In this document: positions 22,880-30,582 of the stretch, piece by piece
Position numbering within the stretch: the stretch's first letter is position 1
Layout: the number at the start of each line of letters is the position of its first letter
Source: Oscillospiraceae bacterium
Lineage (GTDB): Bacteria; Bacillota; Clostridia; Oscillospirales; Oscillospiraceae
Assembly (NCBI GenBank): GCA_017440065.1
Contig: JAFSHY010000116.1
Location: 1-42,548 of the forward strand
Direction: 5' to 3'
Length of the DNA: 42,548 nt
Translations under genes and position numbers: made by a program
Notes under the pieces: model-generated
The model's database searches: none
Seen by the model: the letters and a program-made list of their open reading frames with translations, nothing else
What the model was told of the DNA's origin: nothing

Positions 22880-23941
22880 TTATTTGCCGATGCAGCGGCC
22901 TGTGATAGGCAGACGGTCGATGACCTTGCAGTCATCCACAATGTAGAGCTTCTCGTGCAGATTGATCGTGGAGCAGCAATGCCCGGGGATCAGAAGGATG
23001 TGTTCCCCCGGCTTTTCGCTGCCGGTGTAGCCGTGCAGCTGGAAATGCTCCTCGCTGTCGACGATGTGGTCTACGCTGCCGCCGATGGGAACGGGCATGC
23101 CCTGTTCCACACCGCAGGTCTTTACGCCCGCGTCGACTACGGTCAGACCGTCGCGGCGGCTGACCACCGTGGAGAGCAGGAACAGAGAATTACGGAAGGG
23201 GAGTTCCAGTTCGCGGTAGGTGGAGTCCATAAAGAGGTAGCTGCCTGCCTGCAGTTCGGTGTAAAGTCCCTCGGCGGCCTTCAGCACGGAGGTGCCTGTG
23301 CTGCCGCCGGAAAGGGTCGCAGCGGGCATCCCGTGGGCTTTGAGCTGCGCCATGAGGGAGCGTAGCGTGGCAGAGTATTCCGCTGTCAGCGTCTTCATCT
23401 GCTGCGCGTCGGTCAGATGGGAAATGTGACCCGCGTAAGCCTGAATGCCTTCAAAGCGCAGGTGAGAATGGCTGCCGATGCGCTCCGCCAATGCGAGGAA
23501 TTCCTTCGGATCCGAAACACCGCAGCGCTCCATGCCGAGGTCGAACTCGATCAGACAGTGGATTGTTGTGCTGTGGTCGGCGGCGGCTTTGGCAATGGCA
23601 TCGATGTTCTCCGCATGATCCACGCAGACGGTCAGCCTGCAGTCGCCTGCCAGTTCTGCCATGCGGCGGATCTTTTTCGGGTCGGTGATCTGATTGGCAA
23701 TGAGGATATCTTCAATGCCGCTGTCCGCCAAGTCCAGCGCTTCGCCCAGCTTGGCGCAGGTCATGCCTTTGGCGCCGTCCTTCATCTGCATATGGGCAAG
23801 GGCAGCGCATTTGTGGGTCTTATAGTGGGGGCGAAGCTGAAGCGGAGAATCCTTCAGCAGCGCTTTCATGGTCTCTCTGTTTTGGCGCAGGATCTTTTCT
23901 TCCACGATCAGAGCCGGTGTTTCCAGACGGTCGATATGCAT
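22880..23941 (-). CDS. D-serine dehydratase / D-threonine aldolase-like PLP enzyme (alanine racemase fold)
   Basis: 353 residues, fold-type III. It opens with ETPALIVEE and RPHYKTHK (37-44), where K41 is the PLP lysine. Near the end, GHCCST (320-325) gives H321 and C323, the HxC zinc site of eukaryote-type D-serine dehydratase and D-threonine aldolase. Other marks are EFDLGMERCGV and LSGGSTGT. Members cleave or dehydrate D-3-hydroxy amino acids in the cytoplasm; which one cannot be decided. ATG 23941 follows GGGAGGAAC. It is a single-gene unit sharing a terminator with the convergent ABC operon. Confidence 0.88.
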   Translation of the reverse strand: MHIDRLETPALIVEEKILRQNRETMKALLKDSPLQLRPHYKTHKCAALAHMQMKDGAKGMTCAKLGEALDLADSGIEDILIANQITDPKKIRRMAELAGDCRLTVCVDHAENIDAIAKAAADHSTTIHCLIEFDLGMERCGVSDPKEFLALAERIGSHSHLRFEGIQAYAGHISHLTDAQQMKTLTAEYSATLRSLMAQLKAHGMPAATLSGGSTGTSVLKAAEGLYTELQAGSYLFMDSTYRELELPFRNSLFLLSTVVSRRDGLTVVDAGVKTCGVEQGMPVPIGGSVDHIVDSEEHFQLHGYTGSEKPGEHILLIPGHCCSTINLHEKLYIVDDCKVIDRLPITGRCIGK

Positions 23942-24068
23942 GGCAGTTCCTCCCTTTCGTGATCGGTTTCATTATAGCGCGGGAAACGGCGGATTGCAAT
24001 GCGGGAAAACAGGGCTGGAAAAAATGGAAGGCAGGTTGTATAATACGGAAAAAAAGGAGGGATCCTGT

Positions 24069-24911
24069 ATGGAGAAACAGCAGGTCATTCAGGCGGCAGA
24101 GCGGTTGTTCCCGATCTGCGCAGGCAATCAGGTGGCGGAAGAGGTGGCCATTTCTGCGGAACTGGCAGGGCTTACGATCTTTGAAGCGCCGCTGGTGGGC
24201 ATCGGTTCCGCGCAGGATCCGCTGTTTCAAACGTTCCTCGATCCCGCGGTCATCGGCCCGTGGTTCAAGCAGCCGCAGGAATGGCTGGAGGGAGCGCAGA
24301 CGGTTGTGTCCTTTTTCTTCCCCTTTACGGAGGAGATACGCCGAGCCAACCGTAAGCAGACAACCGATCCGTCCGCGCAGTGGCTGCACGGCCGCATCGA
24401 GGGAGAAGCCTACCTGCATTCCTTCATTACGGCCTTGGGCGCATGGTTTGAGGAGCAAGGCATCAGAACCTGTGCACCCATGACGGATAGCCGATTCCTT
24501 CCCGTTCATAACGGAAACCGCTTCCACGAATACGGCTGCGTGACGGAAAAGACCTTCGGCAGTAACTGGTCGGAGCGACATATTGCCTATCTATGCGGTC
24601 TCGGCACCTTCGGCCTGTCCAAGGGTCTGATCACGGAGAAGGGCATGGCGGGCAGATTTACCTCCATCATTCTCGATGAAAAGATCCTTCCGGATGAACG
24701 GCCGTATACGGAGGTGTACGAATACTGCATCCATTGCGGTGCCTGTATCCGCCGCTGCCCTGCAGGCGCCATCACGGAGCAGGAGAAGGATCATACGGTC
24801 TGTCGTCCGTGGCTGCTGCAGATGGCGCAGCGCTATGCGCCCCGCTACGGCTGCGGTCTCTGCCAGACAGGTGTTCCCTGCGAGAGCAGAAATCCTTCTA
24901 AAAAGAAATAA
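24069..24911 (+). CDS. Epoxyqueuosine reductase-like 4Fe-4S protein
   Basis: 280 residues. The C-terminal part has a ferredoxin motif CIHCGACIRRCP (about residues 218-229) and a second cysteine set CGLCQTGVPC near 268, enough for two [4Fe-4S] clusters. The preceding region HIAYLCGLGTFGLSKGLITE resembles the QueG/reductive dehalogenase core. It lacks the C-terminal HEAT-repeat extension of QueG and the usual N-terminal catalytic Asp context is not obvious, so it is more likely a paralogue of unknown substrate than the queuosine enzyme. ATG 24069 follows AAGGAGGGATCC. It stands alone between two terminators. Confidence 0.78.
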   Translation: MEKQQVIQAAERLFPICAGNQVAEEVAISAELAGLTIFEAPLVGIGSAQDPLFQTFLDPAVIGPWFKQPQEWLEGAQTVVSFFFPFTEEIRRANRKQTTDPSAQWLHGRIEGEAYLHSFITALGAWFEEQGIRTCAPMTDSRFLPVHNGNRFHEYGCVTEKTFGSNWSERHIAYLCGLGTFGLSKGLITEKGMAGRFTSIILDEKILPDERPYTEVYEYCIHCGACIRRCPAGAITEQEKDHTVCRPWLLQMAQRYAPRYGCGLCQTGVPCESRNPSKKK

Positions 24912-24917
24912 GAAAAG

Positions 24918-24955
24918 CACCAACAGGTGACCGCCCGGCCACTTGTTGGTGTTTT
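24918..24955 (+). terminator. Intrinsic terminator of the QueG-like gene
   Basis: A 12-bp stem with one mismatch (24918-24929 with 24940-24951), GC-rich loop, then TTTT. It begins 6 bp after the stop codon. Confidence 0.85.
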
Positions 24956-24971
24956 GTTGATTAGGGAAACA

Positions 24972-25066
24972 ACCGGCAGCGCTCGGCTTGCTCCCCGGGA
25001 TCTCACCTCCGGTTCGATCCCTTCCGATACCAAAAAAGAGGAGGCTTTTGCCTCCTCTTTTTTGGC
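24972..25066 (+). repeat. ~95-bp direct repeat, copy 1 (tRNA-3'-end-like sequence plus terminator hairpin)
   Basis: Copy 1 differs from copy 2 (25981-26077) at one of the first 60 positions, by one base in the A and T tracts and in the four-base hairpin loop (TTTT against AAAA). It contains GGTTCGATCC and ends ATACCA before the hairpin, like the 3' end of a tRNA with CCA, but no pairing T-stem can be formed, so it is not a functional tRNA. The hairpin (25032-25063) has a 14-bp A/T-ended stem. Both copies point the same way and bracket the AT-rich nuclease gene. Confidence 0.85.
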
Positions 25067-25140
25067 ATATACTTCACAATTTGATACAATGCAACGCAAG
25101 TGCGCCAAGCGTTGCATTCGTTAAAGAGTTGCGGAAATAT

Positions 25141-25740
25141 CTATTTCTTTTCTTTTGAAGGAATTCGTTCTGTTATTCTTTCAGCCAAGTTATCATACTC
25201 GCATTTTTCTGCCCCTGCCTTAATCAGCGAAGAAAGTGATGCTGTTTTCTGATTGCCAAATTTCTCATTCAGGATTTGCGTAGGTATCAAATAGAAATCC
25301 CATTGTGAAATTTGCAAAGGATCAACTGTCTGCTGATCTGTATGTTTGTGTACGCAGAATACATAAATATCTGACTGACGTTTTTGCACTGGTTCATACT
25401 CGTTGGATTTAGAATTCCATCCATAGGTCGGTTGAATACCGAATACAAGTTTTGAAAGTGTCTTTTGCTCCCATGTTTGCAGATATCCGGAAGTTTTGAC
25501 CTCAACGGCAATCCCTTCTTTTGTAACCAGGTCATATTTGTCCCAAGATATCCGCTCTGCGTGATTGATACCCAACGCACACGCCACAATGTATTCCGCT
25601 AAAGCACCGCGCTCAGCGTTACCAATAAGATCAGAGTATGCCCAGCGCCAAAAATCGATTAAGCTACTGACTGGTTCCCCATCTGGATTAATAATAAGTT
25701 CTTGGCCCGTAAGCCGTTCAGGTATAATCGCAGGATACAT
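25141..25740 (-). CDS. PD-(D/E)XK nuclease-like protein, AT-rich islet gene
   Basis: 199 residues, no named family recognised with certainty. The putative catalytic set is E49 (GALAEYIVA), D70 (WDKYDLV), and E80-V-K82 followed by TS (AVEVKTSGYLQ). This is the D-x9-E-x-K spacing of restriction-endonuclease-like folds. The rest reads as a soluble mixed alpha/beta protein ending in a basic tail (ERIPSKEKK). Start ATG 25740 follows AGGAGGCCGCT. Base composition and codon use are visibly AT-richer than in all neighbours, pointing to recent transfer. No methylase or other partner lies next to it. It could be an orphan restriction-like or defence nuclease, or a relic of one. Confidence 0.75.
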   Translation of the reverse strand: MYPAIIPERLTGQELIINPDGEPVSSLIDFWRWAYSDLIGNAERGALAEYIVACALGINHAERISWDKYDLVTKEGIAVEVKTSGYLQTWEQKTLSKLVFGIQPTYGWNSKSNEYEPVQKRQSDIYVFCVHKHTDQQTVDPLQISQWDFYLIPTQILNEKFGNQKTASLSSLIKAGAEKCEYDNLAERITERIPSKEKK

Positions 25741-25980
25741 AGCGGCCTCCTATACGAAAACTAGTTGAATTATATCATATTCTACGTATCCATACAACGC
25801 TTGCTGGATAATTAAGTTTTCTACAACAAGAACACCTACCCTTGCTGAACGAAAAGTATCAAAGAAGGGTAGGTATTATGGTGCCGGTGTCCCGGTCGCG
25901 GTGCCCGAAATGATCGTCGGGCTTACGCGGATCCTCGATCATTTCGACCGCTTCCCCTCGCTCGCCTCGCTGCATCTGCC
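25741..25980. other. Non-coding part of the islet upstream of the nuclease gene
   Basis: No gene is seen. It holds the nuclease promoter, a 10-bp inverted repeat ACCTACCCTT/AAGGGTAGGT with a 21-base loop (25834-25874) and a second 10-bp inverted repeat GAAATGATCG/CGATCATTTC (25907-25945). The left side of the islet has its own 9-bp inverted repeat ATGCAACGC/GCGTTGCAT (25089-25117). Their roles are unknown. Confidence 0.6.
25769..25797 (-). promoter_or_regulatory. Promoter of the nuclease-like gene
   Basis: On the minus strand TTGTAT (25797-25792), 17-bp spacer, TATAAT (25774-25769), 29 bp before the ATG at 25740. Confidence 0.7.
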
Positions 25981-26077
25981 ACCGGCAGCGCTCGGCTTGC
26001 TCCCCGGGATCTTACCTCCGGTTCGATCCCTTCCGATACCAAAAAAAGAGGAGGCAAAAGCCTCCTCTTTTTTTGGT
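25981..26077 (+). repeat. ~95-bp direct repeat, copy 2, abutting tRNA-Leu
   Basis: Same sequence and orientation as 24972-25066. Its hairpin end (26041-26074) touches the CCA end of the minus-strand tRNA-Leu gene, so the repeat unit covers the region immediately downstream of that tRNA. Confidence 0.85.
26041..26074 (-). terminator. Terminator downstream of tRNA-Leu
   Basis: A perfect 15-bp stem (26041-26055 with 26060-26074) with a 4-base loop and seven A/T base pairs at its base, giving U runs on either strand. Confidence 0.85.
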
Positions 26078-26160
26078 GCCGGGGACCGGGCTCGAACCGG
26101 TACGCTTTTTACGGCGAGGGATTTTAATTCCCTTGTGTCTGCCTGTTCCACCACACCGGC
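26074..26160 (-). tRNA. tRNA-Leu (anticodon UAA)
   Basis: An 87-nt minus-strand gene with encoded CCA. The anticodon arm is GGGA-ATTAAAA-TCCC, giving TAA at 34-36. The long variable arm is typical of tRNA-Leu, and the T-arm is ACCGG-TTCGAGC-CCGGT. The acceptor strands GCCGGTG and CCCCGGC pair except at position 6, where U faces C. Confidence 0.93.
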
Positions 26161-26285
26161 AATTTGATCCCATATATTCTACCATCAAACTGTCGTATCG
26201 TCAAGCGATACGGCGGATTTTCGGGCGGTTGACGGGTGGTCGGGGCTGTGATAAACTGAAGAAAAAACAGGAAAGTGTGAATCGG

Positions 26286-27113
26286 ATGGTACAAAATATC
26301 CTGCCTCATATCTATCACAATACCTTTCAGCTCCGCAAGGCGGAGCAGGGCGACCTGCTCTTTATCTGCAAAGACGATTCGATCCTGCTGCAGGTGGAAG
26401 ACGGAAGGCTGAGCCTGCCGCGACTGGGCGAACTGCCCGGTGTTTCCGCGGAGCAATGCCGATCGCTGTTCTCTGTGGACGAGCAGTGGTTCTGTATGCT
26501 GCGGGAGGGGGCTGTCGAGCCGTCTGCGGGCTATGACTATTATAATGTCCGCCAGTACCGTGAATTCCGTCCGATGGACCGTCTGTTCCCGGTGGCGATC
26601 GCGGGCAGCCTCAACCGCTGGTACCGCGATAACCGCTTCTGCGGCCGATGCGGCGCGGTTTTGCAGGACAGCGAAACGGAGCGGGCGCTCTGCTGCCCCG
26701 CATGCGGCAGAGTCATTTATCCCAAGATCTGCCCCGCCGTGATCGTGGCGGTGCGAAAGGGCGACTATCTGCTGCTGACCCGCTACGCGGGCAGAGCCAT
26801 CAAGACCTACGCGCTCATCGCGGGCTTTAATGAGATCGGCGAGACCATCGAAGAAACCGTCCATCGGGAGGTCTTCGAGGAGGTGGGCGTCCGCGTCAAG
26901 AATCTGCAGTATTATAAGTCCCAACCGTGGGTCTTTACCGATACGCTGCTGATGGGCTTCTTCTGCGATCTGGACGGCGACGACCATATCACGCTGCAGG
27001 AATCGGAGCTTTCCATGGGCACATGGGTGCATCGCAGCGAGCTGCCGGAGGATACGGCCCACTTGAGCCTCACCGCGGAGATGATCGAGCAATTCCGTCT
27101 GGGGCTTGCCTGA
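26286..27113 (+). CDS. nudC: NADH pyrophosphatase / NAD-capped RNA hydrolase (NudC)
   Basis: 275 residues with the full NudC layout: an N-terminal domain, a zinc ribbon with C119, C122, C137 and C140 (CGRCG..CCPACG), the Nudix box at 180-202 (starts GFNEIGE, ends EEVGV, with the catalytic REVFEE), and the NAD-specific SQPW at 212-215. It hydrolyses NAD(H) to NMN(H) and AMP and can remove NAD caps from RNA in the cytoplasm. The ATG at 26286 follows AGGAAAG at a slightly long distance. Whether it is transcribed with the Rrf2 gene (66 bp downstream, which has its own promoter) is open. Confidence 0.95.
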   Translation: MVQNILPHIYHNTFQLRKAEQGDLLFICKDDSILLQVEDGRLSLPRLGELPGVSAEQCRSLFSVDEQWFCMLREGAVEPSAGYDYYNVRQYREFRPMDRLFPVAIAGSLNRWYRDNRFCGRCGAVLQDSETERALCCPACGRVIYPKICPAVIVAVRKGDYLLLTRYAGRAIKTYALIAGFNEIGETIEETVHREVFEEVGVRVKNLQYYKSQPWVFTDTLLMGFFCDLDGDDHITLQESELSMGTWVHRSELPEDTAHLSLTAEMIEQFRLGLA

Positions 27114-27121
27114 AACTTCCG

Positions 27122-27150
27122 TTGAATTTCGGAAGGGAACATGCTATACT
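27122..27150 (+). promoter_or_regulatory. Promoter of the Rrf2 regulator gene
   Basis: TTGAAT (27122-27127), 17-bp spacer, TATACT (27145-27150), 29 bp upstream of the ATG. An Rrf2 protein could repress itself here, but no clear dyad is seen. Confidence 0.75.
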
Positions 27151-27179
27151 AACAAAAAAGAGAAACGGAGGGATACGGT

Positions 27180-27596
27180 ATGATGGTTTCCACCAAGGGG
27201 CGCTATGCCCTGCGGATCATGATCGATCTGGCGCAGAATCGGGACGAGGGCTATGTGTCCCTGTCGGATATCTCCAAGCGGCAGTATGTGTCCCTCAAGT
27301 ATATGGAAGCGATCGTGTCCATTCTGAACAAGGCGGGCTTTGTGGAAAGCCAGCGCGGCAAGGACGGAGGCTACCGCCTGAAGCGCGCACCGGAGGGCTA
27401 TACCATCGGCTCCATCCTGAAGCTGACGGAAGGCAGCCTCGCGCCGATCTCCTGCTCGGAAATGGGCAGCGGCGGCAGCGCCTGCGCGCAGGCGGGCAGC
27501 TGCATTACCTTCCCCATGTGGCAGCATCTGGACGAGATCGTGGACAGCTATCTGGAGCGGATCACGCTGCAGGATCTGCTGGACGGCAATGTCTGA
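27180..27596 (+). CDS. Rrf2-family transcriptional regulator (IscR/CymR-like)
   Basis: 138 residues. The N-terminal winged helix begins STKGRYALRIMIDLA (4-18), the family hallmark, followed by SLSDISKRQYVSLKYMEAIVS and the wing GKDGGYRL (61-68). Three cysteines follow (SCSEMGSGGSACAQAGSC, about residues 98-115) in a C-x11-C-x5-C pattern; IscR-type sensors have three closely spaced cysteines binding a [2Fe-2S] cluster. The spacing differs, so a cluster is possible, not certain. The ATG at 27180 lies eight bases after GGAGG; an adjacent second ATG is an alternative. No iron-sulfur assembly genes are next to it. Confidence 0.88.
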   Translation: MMVSTKGRYALRIMIDLAQNRDEGYVSLSDISKRQYVSLKYMEAIVSILNKAGFVESQRGKDGGYRLKRAPEGYTIGSILKLTEGSLAPISCSEMGSGGSACAQAGSCITFPMWQHLDEIVDSYLERITLQDLLDGNV

Positions 27597-27612
27597 TTCA
27601 AGCAAATAAGTC

Positions 27613-27646
27613 GCCGGAGCACAGGAAATCTGTGCTCCGGCTTTTT
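27613..27646 (+). terminator. Intrinsic terminator of the Rrf2 gene
   Basis: A perfect 12-bp stem (27613-27624 with 27630-27641), 5-base loop and TTTTT. Confidence 0.93.
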
Positions 27647-27666
27647 GGTGATGAGAGCATCTTCGA

Positions 27667-28941
27667 TTACTCGAAGTATGCGTCATATTCGGGATCGTAG
27701 AGCGGGAATCTGGAAATCAGCGCCTCGGCCTTTTCCTTGCAGGCGTCCAGCACGGCGGTATCGTCGATATGGGCGGCAACCTCGTCCATGATCTGCGCGA
27801 TGACCTCGATATCTTCTTCATGGAAGCCGCGCTGGGCGGTGGAGGTCAGACCGATGCGGACACCGCTGGTCACATTGGGCGAGGCGGTATCACCGGGGAT
27901 CATGTTCTTGTTTACCGTGATGCCGACATATTCAAGGGCATCCTGGAAAGCCTTGCCGGTGATGCCTCTGGGGCGCAGGTCGACCAGCACGATGTGGTTC
28001 TCTGTGCCGCCGGAAACGATGCGGAAGCCCTTCTGCGCAAGACTGCCTGCCAGATACTTGGCGTTACGCACCACGCGGGTCATGATCTCGCGGAATTCTT
28101 CGGAGCCTGCATAGAGGAAGGTGTAGGCCTTGGCGGCCATGGTCTGCAGGTGGATGGAGCTGACAGAACCGGGGAATACACCGGAATCCAGCTTTTTCGC
28201 ATATTCCTCCTTGCAGAGGATGAAGCCGCCTCTGGGGCCGCAGAGCGTCTTGGCCATGGAGGAGGTGACGAAATCGGCATAGGGAACGGGGGAGGGGATG
28301 ACCTTCGCGGCCACAAGACCGGAAATATGAGCCATATCCACCATGTACTTGGCGCCGACGGATGCCGCGATCTTACCGATACGTTCATAGTCGATCAGCT
28401 GGGGATAGGCGCTGCCGCCTGCAATGATGAGCTTGGGCTGCACTTCCTTTGCCTTGCGTTCCAGACCGTCATAGTCGATCTGCTCCGTGGCGGGGTCGAG
28501 GGAATAATGCTCAAACCGGAAGAAGCGGGACATGAAGTTGGCGGGGCTGCCGTGGGTCAGATGTCCGCCTTCATCCAGGCTCATGCTGAGGATGGTGTCG
28601 CCGGGTTCCATCAGACCGAGGCGCAGCATGGCGGAGTAAACGCCGTAGTTGGCGGAGGAGCCGGAATAAGGCTGGATGTTGATATGATCCGCGCCGTAGA
28701 GCGCCTTGCCGCGTTCGATGGCCAGCAGCTCCATCTTGTCCGCAATCTGAGAACCGGCCTGAAAACGCTTGCCGGGATAACCCTCGGTGGTCTTGTTGTT
28801 GAAGACGCAGCCCGCCAGCTCCAGACATTCCATGGGAGAGGTGCTTTCGGACGCAATCATTTCGATGTTATGCTTCTGGCGTTCGTATTCTTCACGGACG
28901 ATGCCGTAGAGAACAGGGTCGTTTTTCTTTGTGGCTTTCAT
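27667..28941 (-). CDS. Serine hydroxymethyltransferase-family PLP enzyme with altered active site
   Basis: 424 residues, colinear with GlyA: IASES (29-33), EGYPGKRF (53-60), GGHLTHGSP (125-133), VDMAHISGLVAA (201-212) and the PLP-lysine region ending KTLCGPRGG (231-239), with K231 the Schiff-base lysine. Several residues fixed in true SHMT are changed: the His before the lysine is Ala (A230), the TTTT block is TSSM, the second Tyr of KRYY is Gln (KRFQ), and the NKYAEGYPG Tyr is Thr (NKTTEGYPG). These positions handle serine and folate in GlyA, so it may use a different amino acid or a different one-carbon or aldehyde partner. ATG 28941 follows AAGGAGG. It could still be a diverged GlyA. Confidence 0.82.
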   Translation of the reverse strand: MKATKKNDPVLYGIVREEYERQKHNIEMIASESTSPMECLELAGCVFNNKTTEGYPGKRFQAGSQIADKMELLAIERGKALYGADHINIQPYSGSSANYGVYSAMLRLGLMEPGDTILSMSLDEGGHLTHGSPANFMSRFFRFEHYSLDPATEQIDYDGLERKAKEVQPKLIIAGGSAYPQLIDYERIGKIAASVGAKYMVDMAHISGLVAAKVIPSPVPYADFVTSSMAKTLCGPRGGFILCKEEYAKKLDSGVFPGSVSSIHLQTMAAKAYTFLYAGSEEFREIMTRVVRNAKYLAGSLAQKGFRIVSGGTENHIVLVDLRPRGITGKAFQDALEYVGITVNKNMIPGDTASPNVTSGVRIGLTSTAQRGFHEEDIEVIAQIMDEVAAHIDDTAVLDACKEKAEALISRFPLYDPEYDAYFE

Positions 28942-29041
28942 GGCAGCAGCCTCCTTGTTTGGATGCTTCCATTATGAAACGTTCTCCCGCAAAATTCTAT
29001 GCCGAATCTTGCGGGAGTTTTTAGCTTTTTTATCATATGTC

Positions 29042-30496
29042 CTAGCAGGGAAGGGTAATGCGGAAGGTCGTGCCGCTGCCCGGCTCGCTGCGGATCTCCA
29101 TGGTAAAGTCCATGCCGAATACACCTGCCAGCTTTCGGCAGACCAGCGAAAGACCGTGGGTTGAACTGTCGGAAAGGGATGTTCGCAGGGCTTCAAGCTG
29201 CGCCGCATCCATGCCGCAGCCGTTATCCCGCACGGTGAGGACGGCACGGTTTTCCTCCAACGCGGTGCTGATGCGCAGCTCTTTCTTTCCTCGCTGATCC
29301 CTGAAGCCGTGGAGAAAGGCGTTTTCCGCGATGGGCTGCAGGAAATTATGCGGAACGATGACCTTTTCTGCGGCAGAGGAGCGGCTCCAGACCACGTTGA
29401 GACTGCCTTCGTGCCGCAGCTCCTGCAGGCTGATATACCGCTGCAGGAAGATCAGCTCTTCGGAAAGCGGTACGCGGCTGCCTTCCTTTCGCAGAAGTCC
29501 CCGCAGCAGCTCGGAAAGATCCAGTATGGCGGTATAGGTGTCCATGGAATTGTCACGGATGGCCAGTGAGGCAATGGAATTGAGAGCATTGAAAAGGAAA
29601 TGGTTGCGGATCTGAATGTTCAGCGTCTTTTCTTCCTGTCGGGCGAAGGCTTCCGCAATGGCGGCACTGCGGCTGTCCTCCCGCGTCAGCGCCCATTCCT
29701 GCTGCGCGGAGGTATGCAGCGCCTGCAAATAGCGCGCAATATCCTGCAGAAGAATGCGGATGGAGCTGACGGTGGAGCCGGGGACATCGTAGGCGCCTTC
29801 CACGGCGGGAACATTGGGATATTCATGGAACAGGCCGCTCATCAGATAGAACCACGTTTCTCCGGCGGCTTCCACAGGCTGCATCAGAACCGTCAGTCCT
29901 TTGGGACAGACCACGGAGCCGGAGTCGGCATTCTGCAGCAGATGCAGTTCCTGACGGCTGCAGCGGATGGGGCAATCCTGTGCCGTACAGCCTTTGCAGA
30001 TCTCCGGTCTGCGGCTATCGTAAATTACGGCATTTTCTGTATCCGTGATGACCAGCGGAACATTGAGATGGTCGAGCGTATCGGCAGCCAGCTGACGGAT
30101 GCCGTCCAGCAGGATACGGCGGATCTGTCCGCGGTTCATGGAGGCGGGAACAGGAGCTGCGGCAGCGCCGAGACTGGGCAGCAGATGCGCGGGGATGGAG
30201 ACCATCAGCTCCCGCATCGGTGCGCTGCCGAGGTTGGTGGTGGCATGGCGCACACCGCAGGGCAGAAAGAAATGGTCACCGGGCGCGAAGGCATGGCGCA
30301 CACCGTCGATGATGTGCTCGCCGTGACCCTCCAGCATATAGAGAAACTGCGTTTCGGAATAGTGGGTGTGCTCCGCCTGCTTTTTGCCCGGCAGCAGACA
30401 GACGATGCCGATATCCGCCTGTGCGCTGCTGTCTTTGGCCTTTGTCCGCAGCCAGTCGATATGACCCCATGAAGTGATCTGCCGGTATTCGCTCAC
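29042..30496 (-). CDS. LytS-type sensor histidine kinase with cupin and PocR-like sensor domains
   Basis: 484 residues without membrane segments, so a cytoplasmic sensor. Residues 20-105 form a cupin (H43, H45, E48 and H84 as likely metal ligands; PGDHFFLPCGVRH). Residues 115-250 resemble the PocR ligand-binding domain, with cysteines 167, 170, 175, 179 and 197 (CKGC..CPIRC, VVCPKG). Residues 290-375 form the His_kinase dimerisation domain with phospho-acceptor H299 (QIRNHFLFNALNSIAS), followed by the ATPase domain with ENAFLHGF and DNGCGM. It starts with GTG 30496, nine bases after GAGGAG. It ends with TAG. Divergent from the response regulator at 30583, its obvious partner. It may sense a small organic ligand; the symporter gene behind the regulator hints at an amino acid. 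Confidence 0.85.
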   Translation of the reverse strand: MSEYRQITSWGHIDWLRTKAKDSSAQADIGIVCLLPGKKQAEHTHYSETQFLYMLEGHGEHIIDGVRHAFAPGDHFFLPCGVRHATTNLGSAPMRELMVSIPAHLLPSLGAAAAPVPASMNRGQIRRILLDGIRQLAADTLDHLNVPLVITDTENAVIYDSRRPEICKGCTAQDCPIRCSRQELHLLQNADSGSVVCPKGLTVLMQPVEAAGETWFYLMSGLFHEYPNVPAVEGAYDVPGSTVSSIRILLQDIARYLQALHTSAQQEWALTREDSRSAAIAEAFARQEEKTLNIQIRNHFLFNALNSIASLAIRDNSMDTYTAILDLSELLRGLLRKEGSRVPLSEELIFLQRYISLQELRHEGSLNVVWSRSSAAEKVIVPHNFLQPIAENAFLHGFRDQRGKKELRISTALEENRAVLTVRDNGCGMDAAQLEALRTSLSDSSTHGLSLVCRKLAGVFGMDFTMEIRSEPGSGTTFRITLPC

Positions 30497-30513
30497 TTTT
30501 TCTCGCTCCTCTA

Positions 30514-30561
30514 TGGAAAATTCGGTGGCTTTATGATATCATACGGGCGAAGAGAAATCAA
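30514..30561. promoter_or_regulatory. Overlapping divergent promoters of the kinase and regulator genes
   Basis: A 12-bp palindrome TATGATATCATA (30532-30543) supplies a TATCAT -10 box to each strand. On minus, TTGATT (30561-30556) lies 17 bp upstream of it; on plus, the weaker TGGAAA (30514-30519) lies 17 bp upstream. The two promoters overlap almost fully, so only one direction can be transcribed at a time. Confidence 0.6.
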
Positions 30562-30582
30562 ACGGCAGGGAGGTCGGGCAGT

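Noticed and set aside
24972-25066. A tRNA gene in the repeat (GGTTCGATCC and CCA-like end)
   Set aside because: No T-stem, acceptor or anticodon pairing can be formed around the loop-like sequence; only a remnant-like 3' end is visible.
25901-26167. Short open frames across the repeats and tRNA, such as 25901-26167 and 25939-26154
   Set aside because: They run through terminator hairpins and the tRNA gene, and share the same repeat-derived peptide in both copies; no ribosome site.
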